Of a DNA stretch of 33,701 nt, positions 16,201 to 22,897 are shown piece by piece. Source of the DNA: DASUGM01 sp036274055 (GTDB taxonomy: Bacteria; Acidobacteriota; Vicinamibacteria; Vicinamibacterales; SCN-69-37). The stretch spans positions 1-33,701 of the forward strand of contig DASUGM010000220.1 of assembly GCA_036274055.1 (NCBI GenBank), given 5' to 3'. The translations under genes were made by a program, and so were the position numbers. Each line of letters opens with the position of its first letter. The stretch's first letter is position 1. Under the pieces are notes generated by a model, which was given only the letters and a program-made list of their open reading frames with translations, made no database searches and was not told the DNA's origin.

Positions 16201-16900
16201 CCAGCGAAATGATCTGGAGGTGTTTCGACGATGAAAACAGGCGGATCGCTTCGGTGGCGCCGACGCCGCGCTCCTCGGCGATCACCGCGAAGTTGATGGA
16301 ATCCGGCTGCCGGCGGATGATCAGGATGACAATCGCCGTGCACGCCGCCAGGGTGATCGCACTGGCAAGCACCAGGTTGTTCGTGCCGATGTTGTCGACG
16401 GCAAACGCGGTGACCGACGCACCGGCCGCGCCGCCCAGGCTGGCGCCCCCGCCGATGAAGCCGAACAGCCGACGGGCCTGGCGCGGATCGTAGATGTCGT
16501 TGGCCAGCGTCCAGAACTGGCTGATCAAAAGGATGCCAAACAGCATCCCGTAGACGTAGAACGCCACCGGCACCCACGCCGCGCCGGTCTTGAACAGGAT
16601 CCAGAACGTCAGCGAGATCCCGATCAGCCCAGCCTGCGTCACCGGAATGATCGCGCGCCGCGGCAGCCGCGCGCTGGCCCGGCTGTGCGCGTACATCAGC
16701 ACGCCGATGAGCAGCCCGGCGGCGAGCTGAATGTAGGGCACGTTCTCGGAACCGAACTGCGCGATCACCTTCGACTTGGTAATCGGCCGGATGATGTTGT
16801 GCGACATCATTGCCAGGAACGAGAAGACGAACATCAGCCATCCGGTGATGGCTTCGCCCCGGCGGAATTGAACGACGTGATTGATCAGCCGGATCGGCAT
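13247..16900 (-). CDS. Nucleotide-translocase-like (Npt/NTT) membrane protein with HEAT repeats and two cNMP-binding domains
   Basis: A 1217-residue fusion. Residues 1-415 form about 11-12 membrane helices of the NTT/ATP:ADP antiporter-like MFS group, with signatures such as FSFLAMMSHNIIRPITKS (27-44), QFWTLANDIYDPRQARRLFG (128-147) and EVLFLPLSPELKQRAKPFID (342-361). Residues about 435-900 are HEAT-type repeats (VRAAAVRALAAVRKEDASAVM, EDVVPVLAFFLADRDEQIWVR and others). Two Crp-like cyclic-nucleotide-binding folds follow at about 938-1060 and 1084-1205; the second keeps a recognisable phosphate-cassette-like stretch (GLAETLAGTAPHRRVTV), the first is more divergent (VGFEDMLEG). Transport, if any, could be gated by cAMP or c-di-nucleotides, but whether NTT activity is retained cannot be read from sequence. 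It shares a 34-bp divergent gap with the TerC-family gene and lies directly upstream of the secreted kinase. Confidence 0.88.
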   Translation of the reverse strand: MPIRLINHVVQFRRGEAITGWLMFVFSFLAMMSHNIIRPITKSKVIAQFGSENVPYIQLAAGLLIGVLMYAHSRASARLPRRAIIPVTQAGLIGISLTFWILFKTGAAWVPVAFYVYGMLFGILLISQFWTLANDIYDPRQARRLFGFIGGGASLGGAAGASVTAFAVDNIGTNNLVLASAITLAACTAIVILIIRRQPDSINFAVIAEERGVGATEAIRLFSSSKHLQIISLVIGCAAIGGVIIDQQLNMAADANKTTEDAITGFLAQVTVWLSLISFVVQVGLTSRIHRSLGLTFALLLLPVSLGSSAILILVTGALWAPAVARILDTSLRYTIDKTSREVLFLPLSPELKQRAKPFIDVTVDRIAKAMAAMSLIVLIQPWGLGLDWQRLSYASLTIMALWVVLAIFARRQYLRSFRESLGTREMAPETLRLDVADPATVEALVGELSHPDERAVLYAIDMLETLDKRHLISPLLLHHESAKVRARALVALEAAPTARAAHWLPAVQRMLRDTDADVRAAAVRALAAVRKEDASAVMRSYLDDAEPRVVVTAAVALADSGRPDGEHAAEAAMARLIADTRAAGIVGRREAADALAHVKNPKFRTLLISLIHDSDAGVAAEAIASARLIGPSDMIFVPALVARLGHRELKRVARETLISYGEDVVPVLAFFLADRDEQIWVRRHLPATLAQIPVQRSMDVLVGALDDPDGFLRYKLIEAIESLRRDHPNLTFDESALESLVLNETSRYCTYLTLRDNLERHDARTPRSLLARALDDKLERTLDRVYRLLCVIYPWKDVVAARYSLDHGDAHTRASALEYLDTLLAGPIRRRVMPLIDEQPLADKVQHANSVLKTRPRDLDDTLAQLVHEEDPVVAASAIDLVRERARWNALTDDLQYIVGRATAPPLVLEAAAWALAHAPGAAVVAPPNSHLPVVRVADRLRTIPVFGFVSIDELFRVASVARQLRLDPGRTIPGDVAAEDVYFLVDGQVRVASAGQSGAVIAAPATVGFEDMLEGRRRQQTIASEAGAIAMAVSTSECLTMLSDNIAMARGVFRMLLADAASSAALGRWENTTAEPDAPSRPLESVEKALRLRQNRFLGQASVEQLLDLVAVARDVPLMPGQTLVNERDAAAVFHILRGEVAVTMDDGAAWTLGSGSTIGLAETLAGTAPHRRVTVTREGHALKVDREALYGVLADHIDLLQGVFSGVLGAVPRR

Positions 16901-16934
16901 CCAGACCGGCGCAGATTGTATCCTTTACGGACGA

Positions 16935-17570
16935 ATGAACGCCGAGATGTTGACGGCTCTCCTCCAGGTCCTGATGATCGACCTGGTCCTGGCGGGCGAT
17001 AACGCCATCGTGATCGGGCTGGCGGCCGCTGGCCTGCCGGTCGCGCAACGCAACCGCGCCATCCTGATTGGCATCATCGCCGCGACGGTGCTGCGCATCC
17101 TGTTCGCGTCGGTCACCGTCCACCTGCTGGAAATCGTCGGCTTGCTGCTCGCCGGGGGCATCCTGCTGCTCTGGGTCTGCTGGAAGATGCTGCGCGAGCT
17201 GATGGTCTCGCGCGCCCACGCGCAGGCCGGCCGCGAGGCGATGGCCGACCGCGACCTCGACGCCGACGGCACGATTGCCGGCGGCGCGCCGCACAAGACG
17301 CTCGCCCAGGCGGCAACGCAAATTGTGATCGCCGACGTGTCGATGTCGCTCGACAACGTCCTCGCGGTCGCCGGCGCCTCCCGCGAGCACCCGATCGTGC
17401 TGGTGTTCGGGCTGGCGCTCTCGATCGCGCTGATGGGCCTGGCGGCGTCGTTCATTGCCCGCCTGCTCCATCGGCATCGGTGGATCGCCTGGGTCGGACT
17501 GGCGATCATCCTCTACGTCGCGCTCAAGATGATCCACGATGGCTGGCTGGAAGTGCAGCCGCATCTGTAG
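16935..17570 (+). CDS. TerC/YjbE-family integral membrane protein
   Basis: A 211-residue polytopic membrane protein. The TerC family is recognised by its two acidic repeats: DLVLAGDNAIVIGLA (16-30) and DVSMSLDNVLAVAG (134-147), each a DN motif in a membrane helix. Members are linked to metal (Mn2+/tellurite) export or to metal loading of secreted enzymes. About seven hydrophobic segments are visible, with a charged loop at 92-120. ATG 16935 was chosen although the frame is open to 16881: the longer form would overlap the divergent transporter gene, and family homology starts at MLTALLQVLMIDLVLAGDN. If it exports Mn2+, it might supply metal to the secreted metallophosphatase and kinase nearby (speculative). 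Confidence 0.88.
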   Translation: MNAEMLTALLQVLMIDLVLAGDNAIVIGLAAAGLPVAQRNRAILIGIIAATVLRILFASVTVHLLEIVGLLLAGGILLLWVCWKMLRELMVSRAHAQAGREAMADRDLDADGTIAGGAPHKTLAQAATQIVIADVSMSLDNVLAVAGASREHPIVLVFGLALSIALMGLAASFIARLLHRHRWIAWVGLAIILYVALKMIHDGWLEVQPHL

Positions 17571-17600
17571 CCGGGGCGGCAAGATCCCGAAGATCCAGTG

Positions 17601-18614
17601 ATGCGGTACCGGCGCGCCTTGATCCTCCCCATCCTGGCGGGCGCGCTCGCCGGTTGCGGCGCGTCGCCAACGCCCGCCGGACCAAGCAGCGGCGGCGGCC
17701 TCTCAGGCACGCTCCGCGGTCGCGTCGTCGATGGCGTGACGGCGTCCGGTCTCGGCGGCATCAGGGTCTCTGGCGGGCTGCAAAACGTGTTCAGCGACGC
17801 CTCAGGGGACTTCGCGCTCAATCCCGCCTTCGAGACCGATCACGGCGGGCTCTACACCTTCACCGGCAGCGCGATTGTCGAACGGAACACGGCGCTGCGC
17901 TCCGCCGGTGCCGAAGCGATCGTGTCGCTGATCCCAGCGTCATTCGACCTGCGGGCATTCAACGAGATGTTTCGGATCACACAGTTGCAGCGCTGGCGCG
18001 AGGCGCCGCCATTGCGCCTCGAGATGCGGACCGGCAGGTTCGCCGACATCAACGCGATCGACGTGACGATGCTCGAGAGCAAGATGTCTGACGCGGACAA
18101 GGATGGCCTGGTCGCCGACCTGACCTGGGCATTGCCGCAATTGACGGGGAACACGTTCACGGCGTTTGCCAGCGTCACGCCCCAGACGTCAGACCCGAAC
18201 ACGACGGTGTCGGCGCTGAATATCGGCATCATCACCATCGTCCGGCTAAGGGGCCTGACCATCGGCACGGGATTCTGGGGCTACAGCCGCTGGCGCTTCC
18301 TGAGCGACGGGACGATCTCCGGCGGGCTGGTCATGCTCGACGAGGATTTCGAACTGTCGCTGCACCCGCGCCGCCGCGCGCTGCGGGCGCACGAACTGGG
18401 TCACGCGCTCGGCATGGGCCACGTCACCGCTCGCGTCTCGATCATGAACAGCAACATCTCGGTCTTCGAGCCGAACGACTTCGACAAGCAGGCGGCGCGG
18501 CTCGCCTTTCAGCGCCCGCCCGGCAACCGCGCCCCCGACACCGATCCGGCGGGCTACTCAACGAACAGCGTCACCCCGGCGGGCGGGGGGCGGTGGAGTG
18601 GACCGATCAAGTAA
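17601..18614 (+). CDS. Metzincin-like zinc metalloprotease lipoprotein
   Basis: A 337-residue predicted lipoprotein: signal peptide with lipobox LAGC (Cys19), then a Pro/Gly/Ser linker. Residues about 36-90 (LRGRVVDGVTASGLGGIRVSGG) look like a carboxypeptidase-regulatory or CNA-B-type beta domain. The protease signature is HELGHALGMGH (264-274), the full metzincin HExxHxxGxxH zinc site, followed by a Met-turn SIMNS (Met282). It is likely anchored in the outer or inner membrane facing the periplasm or exterior. Start ATG 17601; GTG 17598 immediately before is possible. The gene begins 30 bp after the TerC gene, so the two may be cotranscribed. It is followed by a long hairpin. Confidence 0.82.
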   Translation: MRYRRALILPILAGALAGCGASPTPAGPSSGGGLSGTLRGRVVDGVTASGLGGIRVSGGLQNVFSDASGDFALNPAFETDHGGLYTFTGSAIVERNTALRSAGAEAIVSLIPASFDLRAFNEMFRITQLQRWREAPPLRLEMRTGRFADINAIDVTMLESKMSDADKDGLVADLTWALPQLTGNTFTAFASVTPQTSDPNTTVSALNIGIITIVRLRGLTIGTGFWGYSRWRFLSDGTISGGLVMLDEDFELSLHPRRRALRAHELGHALGMGHVTARVSIMNSNISVFEPNDFDKQAARLAFQRPPGNRAPDTDPAGYSTNSVTPAGGGRWSGPIK

Positions 18615-18625
18615 CCCATCGGCGA

Positions 18626-18788
18626 GGGGCGATCGGGTGATCGGGCCATCGCAGAGCATGGGCAATCGCGCGATCGGGCGAAGGCTTCACTGAGAACGCA
18701 AACGTCCAGCGCTGAGCAGCCCAGTTCGGCCTTCGCGCGACCGCCCGATCGCCGATGCTCTGCCATGGCCCGATCACCCGATCGCCCT
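18626..18788. repeat. Long inverted repeat between convergent genes (GATCGGGCGAT words)
   Basis: The left arm 18626-18685 and right arm 18729-18788 are about 60 bases each and nearly complementary. Outer parts share GGCGATCGGGTGATCGGGCC, then CAT(C/G)GCAGAGCAT, then (C/G)GGC(A/G)ATC words, ending GCGAAGGC. The loop is about 43 bases. The arms consist of near-repeats of CGATCGGG. It starts 12 bp after the metalloprotease stop and ends 15 bp before the GH27 stop, so it fills the convergent gap and may terminate both transcripts. Confidence 0.85.
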
Positions 18789-18802
18789 TCGCCCGATAGA
18801 AG

Positions 18803-20869
18803 CTACTTCGGGAGTTGCTTCGGCTGACCGATTTTGACCATGACGACGCCGTGCGCCGGCACAGTGTCGGAGAATTCCGCGGCGAACGCGCCGAGATCTT
18901 TGTGCAACCAGACGTCGCGCACGGTTTGGCTGCCGGTGAGGCCAATCTCTTTCCACGTCGCCGTCATCTTCGCCGGCTGCAGGCCGCGGTTGAACAGGCC
19001 GATCGCCATCGTGCCGTCGGCGAGCGGCCGCGCCCAGAGTTCGAGCCGCTCGCGCTGATAAACGCGCGTCGCGCCGCGGCCGAGCATGTCCTGTTGGATG
19101 GCGAGCACTTCGTGATTCGTCATCAGGTCGGTGGTCCACTTGTCGAATTGCGCCATGTCGGCGCCGATCAAGAGCGGCGCCGCCTGCAGCGACCACAGCG
19201 AGATGTGCACGAGCTGCTCGTTCGGCGTCAACCGCGTGTCGTGAATCTGCGGTCCCCAGCCGACCTTGCCAATCACCAGCATGTCGGGATCGGTCCAGCC
19301 GCCCGGCTTCGAATACTGCTCGCGATTCGCCTGCCGGAACCCCACCGCCGACATGTTCGACCAGACGTCGGTGAGATCGCCGGTCGTCCGCCAGTAATGA
19401 CCGCCGACGCTCTTGCCCCACTCCCAGACGTTGCCCATGCCGTACTGGCAGAGGCTGTAGATGAAATCGCGATTCGTCTTCTTCAACGCGTCGCGCATCA
19501 CAAGATAGGGCTTTTGCAGATCTGCCAGCGGTTGGCCCGGCAGCGTGTTGCCGTACGAACACCAGTCGTGCTTCAGCACGTCGAAGCCCCACTCCGCCCA
19601 GGTCTTCGCATCGAGCTCTTCATAGCCGAGGCTGCCGGCAAAGCCTCCGCACGTCCGCGGCCCCGGTGAGGAGTAAATGCCGATCTTCAAGCCCTTGCTG
19701 TGGACGTAGTCGGCGAGGGCTTTCATGTTCGGAAACTTTTCGTTCGGCTGCAGCACGCCATTCGCATCCCGCTGGCCTTCCCAGCCGTCGTCGATGTTGA
19801 TGTAGGCGAAGCCGTGTGCGGCCAGCCCGCTCGAGACCATCGCATCCGCCGCGGCGCGGATCTTCGCGTCGTCGACCGTCGTGCCCCAGACGTTCCACGA
19901 GTTCCAGCCGAGTGGCGGCGTCAGCGCGAGCGCCCCTCGACTCTCGCTCGGGGCGCCCTGAGCACTGTCGAAGGGCCCGTCGTCACCGCCGACGATGGTG
20001 AGGATCGATGTCGCGCGGCCGTGCGCGTTCGTGACCGTGACGGGTACTCGGTAGCGGCCTGCCTTGGCGATCGCGCCGGTGATGATGCCGGTCGCTGAAT
20101 CCATCTTCAGACCCGCCGGCAAATCGGCGGCAGCGAACCGCAGGGGAGCTTCACCGGTGGCGGGAATCCGAAACAGGAAATCGTGCCCCGGCGTCCCGCC
20201 GGTGATGAACGGCGCGTTGACGCGCGGCTCGGCCGGATCGCCGGAGGCAATTGGCGGCGCCGGATCGGACGGGAACGTCCAGCTTTCCGGCTTCGTGGTG
20301 GCGCCTGGCTCGAGATAGATCAGCGCGCCGCCCCAGTCGGCATAGTCACCGGTGCTGACGTCGCCGCCGTCGTCGACGAACAGCTCGAGAAACTTCGCGT
20401 TGGTGACGTCGACCGAGACGAACTTCGGCGCGTCGCCACCCTTCATGAAACCGCTGTCGAACTTCTTGACGTTGTCGACCCAGACCTCGACGTTGACCGA
20501 GCCCTGCCCTTTCGCCGCCGCGTCGTCGATGCCAATCATCGACACGAACCTCGTCGCCTGCCCTTTCAGATCGACGATCAACTCGTTGATCGACGGCGTG
20601 CCAATGCCATGCACGTAGGTCTGACCGCCGAGCGTGATCGGCGGCGGCGTGGCATTGCCGCGCCCGCCGCCGCCACCGTAGCGCCCGGCCCGCGGCGTGC
20701 CGCGCCGCTGGACCATCTTCGTCAGGTCGAGCGAGTCGAGCCAGATCGCGTTGGGCGGCGCGTCGGCGGCGCGCATCGCGTCGAGCTCCTGGGACTGAGG
20801 AAGCGCCTGGAGGTGAACGACGATGGCGATGGCGCTAACGAACGTGGCAACAGCGGCAATGCGTCTCAT
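18803..20869 (-). CDS. Secreted GH27 alpha-galactosidase with NPCBM domain
   Basis: A 688-residue secreted enzyme. A signal peptide (MRRIAAVATFVSAIAIVVHL) is followed by an NPCBM-type carbohydrate-binding domain (about 40-190: QTYVHGIGTPSINELIVDL, KFLELFVDDGGD) and an Ig-like putative module (about 215-295: APLRFAAADLPAGLKMDSAT). The GH27 catalytic domain runs from LGWNSWNVWG (320) to about 600, with a beta-sandwich C-terminus. The predicted nucleophile is Asp435 in DVLKHDWC and the acid/base is Asp498 in WRTTGDLTDVW. It would release terminal alpha-linked galactose (or L-arabinopyranose/GalNAc, as family members vary) from polysaccharides. The frame is open to 20980, but ATG 20869 starts the signal peptide; the longer form would read through the hairpin at 20903. 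A palindromic element is inserted in frame at residues 300-313. Confidence 0.93.
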   Translation of the reverse strand: MRRIAAVATFVSAIAIVVHLQALPQSQELDAMRAADAPPNAIWLDSLDLTKMVQRRGTPRAGRYGGGGGRGNATPPPITLGGQTYVHGIGTPSINELIVDLKGQATRFVSMIGIDDAAAKGQGSVNVEVWVDNVKKFDSGFMKGGDAPKFVSVDVTNAKFLELFVDDGGDVSTGDYADWGGALIYLEPGATTKPESWTFPSDPAPPIASGDPAEPRVNAPFITGGTPGHDFLFRIPATGEAPLRFAAADLPAGLKMDSATGIITGAIAKAGRYRVPVTVTNAHGRATSILTIVGGDDGPFDSAQGAPSESRGALALTPPLGWNSWNVWGTTVDDAKIRAAADAMVSSGLAAHGFAYINIDDGWEGQRDANGVLQPNEKFPNMKALADYVHSKGLKIGIYSSPGPRTCGGFAGSLGYEELDAKTWAEWGFDVLKHDWCSYGNTLPGQPLADLQKPYLVMRDALKKTNRDFIYSLCQYGMGNVWEWGKSVGGHYWRTTGDLTDVWSNMSAVGFRQANREQYSKPGGWTDPDMLVIGKVGWGPQIHDTRLTPNEQLVHISLWSLQAAPLLIGADMAQFDKWTTDLMTNHEVLAIQQDMLGRGATRVYQRERLELWARPLADGTMAIGLFNRGLQPAKMTATWKEIGLTGSQTVRDVWLHKDLGAFAAEFSDTVPAHGVVMVKIGQPKQLPK
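19933..19975. repeat. 43-bp palindromic element inserted in frame in the GH27 gene
   Basis: The plus-strand halves CCCCTCGACTCTCGCTCGGG and GCCCTGAGCACTGTCGAAGGG are imperfect inverses. On the coding strand the element encodes the peptide FDSAQGAPSESRG. Peptides of the FDSAQ...SRG kind are familiar to me as products of a dispersed palindromic repeat in many high-G+C bacterial genomes. It lies in the linker between the Ig-like module and the catalytic domain and keeps the frame. Confidence 0.75.
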
Positions 20870-20902
20870 AGAGTCGGTCCTGAGTGAAGGGCATTTGTCT
20901 AC

Positions 20903-21016
20903 GAGCACACATGAAGGAGCATGAAGGAGTGAAGGAGCATCAAGGAGATCTTGGTCTTTAAGAGAAGTGATTTCCTTCATGCTCCTTGACTCCTTTATGC
21001 TCCTTCATGTGTGCTC
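20903..21016. repeat. 48-bp-arm inverted repeat (TGAAGGAGCA words) upstream of the GH27 gene
   Basis: The left arm 20903-20950 begins GAGCACACATGAAGGAGCAT. The right arm 20969-21016, read inversely, begins identically; the two 48-base arms differ at about five positions. The loop is 18 bases. Each arm is a run of near-repeats (TGAAGGAGCA, TGAAGGAG, CAAGGAG). It lies between the aldo/keto reductase stop (21023) and the GH27 start (20869), so it could end the upstream operon. Confidence 0.88.
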
Positions 21017-21022
21017 TTGGGG

Positions 21023-22009
21023 TCACCAGCTGCCGTGCACAATCGGCTTGATCTGCTTCTCATAAATCTCGCGCACGGCACTCATCGTGCCGTCGTCGAT
21101 CGGCGGCAGATCGCCGGCGGCGGCGTTGTCCATCGCCTGGGCGACGGTCCTGGCGCCGGGAATCGCGCAGGTCACCTCGGGGTGCCTGAGAATCCACGCC
21201 AGCGCGAACTGCGCCATCGTCCAGTCGTGCGGCACCAGCGGGCGGAGCGCATCGACGGCCGAAAACGCGGCGTCGAGCGGCACGCCCGAGAACGTTTCGC
21301 CTTTGTCGAACAGCTCGCCGTTGCGGTTGAAGTTGCGATGATCGTCGGCGGCAAAGGTCGAGTCGGGGCGCAGTTTGCCCGTCAGCAGTCCGCTCGCCAG
21401 CGGCACCCGCGCGATGACGCCGACGTCGCAGGCCCGGGCGCGGGTGAAAAAGGCGTCAGCCGGCTTCTGACGGAACAGATTGAAGATGATCTGCACCGAC
21501 TGCACGCCCGGATGCGCGATCGCCCGCAGAGCTTCGTCGACGGTTTCGACGCTGACGCCGTAGTAGCGGAGCTTGCCGGCGACGACGAGGTCGTCGAGGA
21601 TGCCGAAGACTTCGGCGCTATCGAACACGTCCGGGTGCGGGCAGTGCAGCTGCAGCAGATCGAGCGCGTCCATCTCCAACCGTGAAAGGCTGGCCTCCAC
21701 CCAGGTGGTGAGGTTCTCGCGCGAGTAGCCCGCCAGCGACTGCACCGGCAACTGACGGCCGGCCTTCGTTGCCACCCACAACTCTTCGCCGGGACATTCG
21801 CGACGCAACCGGGCAATCAGCCGTTCGCTGCGGCCGTCGCCGTAGACGTCGGCGGTGTCGAAGAAGTTGACCCCGGCGTCGACCGCGGCGTGCAGCGCAC
21901 GCATCGACTCTTCGTCGTCGACTTTGCCCCAGAAGCCGCCAATCGCCCACGCGCCAAAGCTCGACGCGGACACCTTCATGTCGGTTCGACCGAGCCGACG
22001 ATAGATCAC
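21023..22009 (-). CDS. Aldo/keto reductase
   Basis: A 328-residue cytoplasmic NADPH-dependent oxidoreductase of the aldo/keto reductase superfamily. The catalytic tetrad is visible: Asp51 and Tyr56 in DTADVYGDGRSERL, Lys82 in VATKAGR, His122 in LLQLHCPHP. NADP-binding features include the late segment CAIPGARTVAQAMDNAAA, and the N-terminal MIYRRLGRTDMKVSASSFG is typical of the L-glyceraldehyde-3-phosphate reductase/YajO-like group. The ATG at 22009 overlaps the TGA of the upstream metalloprotein (ATGA), so translation is coupled. Neighbouring arabinofuranosidase and galactosidase genes suggest a sugar-aldehyde substrate; the specific reaction is unknown. Confidence 0.93.
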   Translation of the reverse strand: MIYRRLGRTDMKVSASSFGAWAIGGFWGKVDDEESMRALHAAVDAGVNFFDTADVYGDGRSERLIARLRRECPGEELWVATKAGRQLPVQSLAGYSRENLTTWVEASLSRLEMDALDLLQLHCPHPDVFDSAEVFGILDDLVVAGKLRYYGVSVETVDEALRAIAHPGVQSVQIIFNLFRQKPADAFFTRARACDVGVIARVPLASGLLTGKLRPDSTFAADDHRNFNRNGELFDKGETFSGVPLDAAFSAVDALRPLVPHDWTMAQFALAWILRHPEVTCAIPGARTVAQAMDNAAAGDLPPIDDGTMSAVREIYEKQIKPIVHGSW

Positions 22010-22893
22010 CGCTTGTTCCTCAGCCGCTTGCCGGAATACACGTCGGCGACGATGTGATGGGTGTCGTAGACGCGACTGAGGATGTCGTAGAGCGTCGGGT
22101 CGTAAGCTTTCAAACTATCGGCGGTGTAGATCTCCGCGCCCTCCGGCGATGTCCAGGCGAAATTCGACTCGAACCACCACTGTGTGCCCTCGGCCCAGTA
22201 CTCGGCGACGGTGTTCTCGGCGTAGTGCTTCGCGAATCGGCCGGCGGTCTTCGTGTCCTTGTAGGCCGCTTCGATCTCGGCGTAGAGCGCCGGATCGGCG
22301 GTGCGCACCGCGCTCATGATGCCGTGCGAGAACTCGTGGACGCAGATGTGTTCGCCGTAGTACTTCGTCCCCGGAATGCCGAGCAGATTCTCCTCGGCGC
22401 ATGACGTCCTGATGCCGCCCATGCCGCGGGCGCGGTTGTTCCAGTACTGCGCGTCGGTCATGCTGGCGATGCCACCGGGCAGGTCATAGCGCTCGCGTTC
22501 GCCCGGCGTCAGCCGGCGGTCGTCCTTCGCCGGTTTCTTCCAGTCGCGGTACTCCGGCAGGTCGAGCTGCTGTTCCTTCTGCGACATGATGCTGATCCGG
22601 CCGCCGCGGTCGGCCAGGACTTTCCGGACATCGGGCCGCTTCGCGAGCATCGCGTTGACGATGTCGCGCGCGATCAGCACCGCGGCGTCGTCGGTATTGA
22701 CCGACGCGACGACGGCGATGCCGTCGGCGTCGGCATACTTCACGTAGAAGGGATCGAGCTTCAGATCCGCCGGTGGAGGGCTGACCATCGTCGACGCGTA
22801 GGTCTTGACAATCGCGCCGCGGGTCTCGAGCGGGGCCGGGCCCTGGGCTTGCATCACCAGGCCGACCGACGTCAGCAGCAGTAATGTGCGCAT
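22006..22893 (-). CDS. Secreted HExxH zinc metalloprotein of unknown substrate
   Basis: A 295-residue protein with a short signal peptide (MRTLLLLTSVGLVMQAQG). The zinc-peptidase signature is ICVHEFSHGIMS (His186, Glu187, His190). A downstream helix NTVAEYWAEGTQWWF places Glu231 (or Glu235) as a likely third zinc ligand, the gluzincin arrangement. The N-terminal part holds YVKYADADGIAVVASVNTDD, typical of proteins in this group from Acidobacteriota and Planctomycetota; I know no characterised member. It is probably periplasmic or secreted. It is the middle gene of the GH127 to aldo/keto reductase operon (4-bp gap upstream, ATGA overlap downstream), so it may act on a glycoprotein or glycopeptide debris during glycan breakdown. 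Confidence 0.78.
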   Translation of the reverse strand: MRTLLLLTSVGLVMQAQGPAPLETRGAIVKTYASTMVSPPPADLKLDPFYVKYADADGIAVVASVNTDDAAVLIARDIVNAMLAKRPDVRKVLADRGGRISIMSQKEQQLDLPEYRDWKKPAKDDRRLTPGERERYDLPGGIASMTDAQYWNNRARGMGGIRTSCAEENLLGIPGTKYYGEHICVHEFSHGIMSAVRTADPALYAEIEAAYKDTKTAGRFAKHYAENTVAEYWAEGTQWWFESNFAWTSPEGAEIYTADSLKAYDPTLYDILSRVYDTHHIVADVYSGKRLRNKR

Positions 22894-22897
22894 GTCC

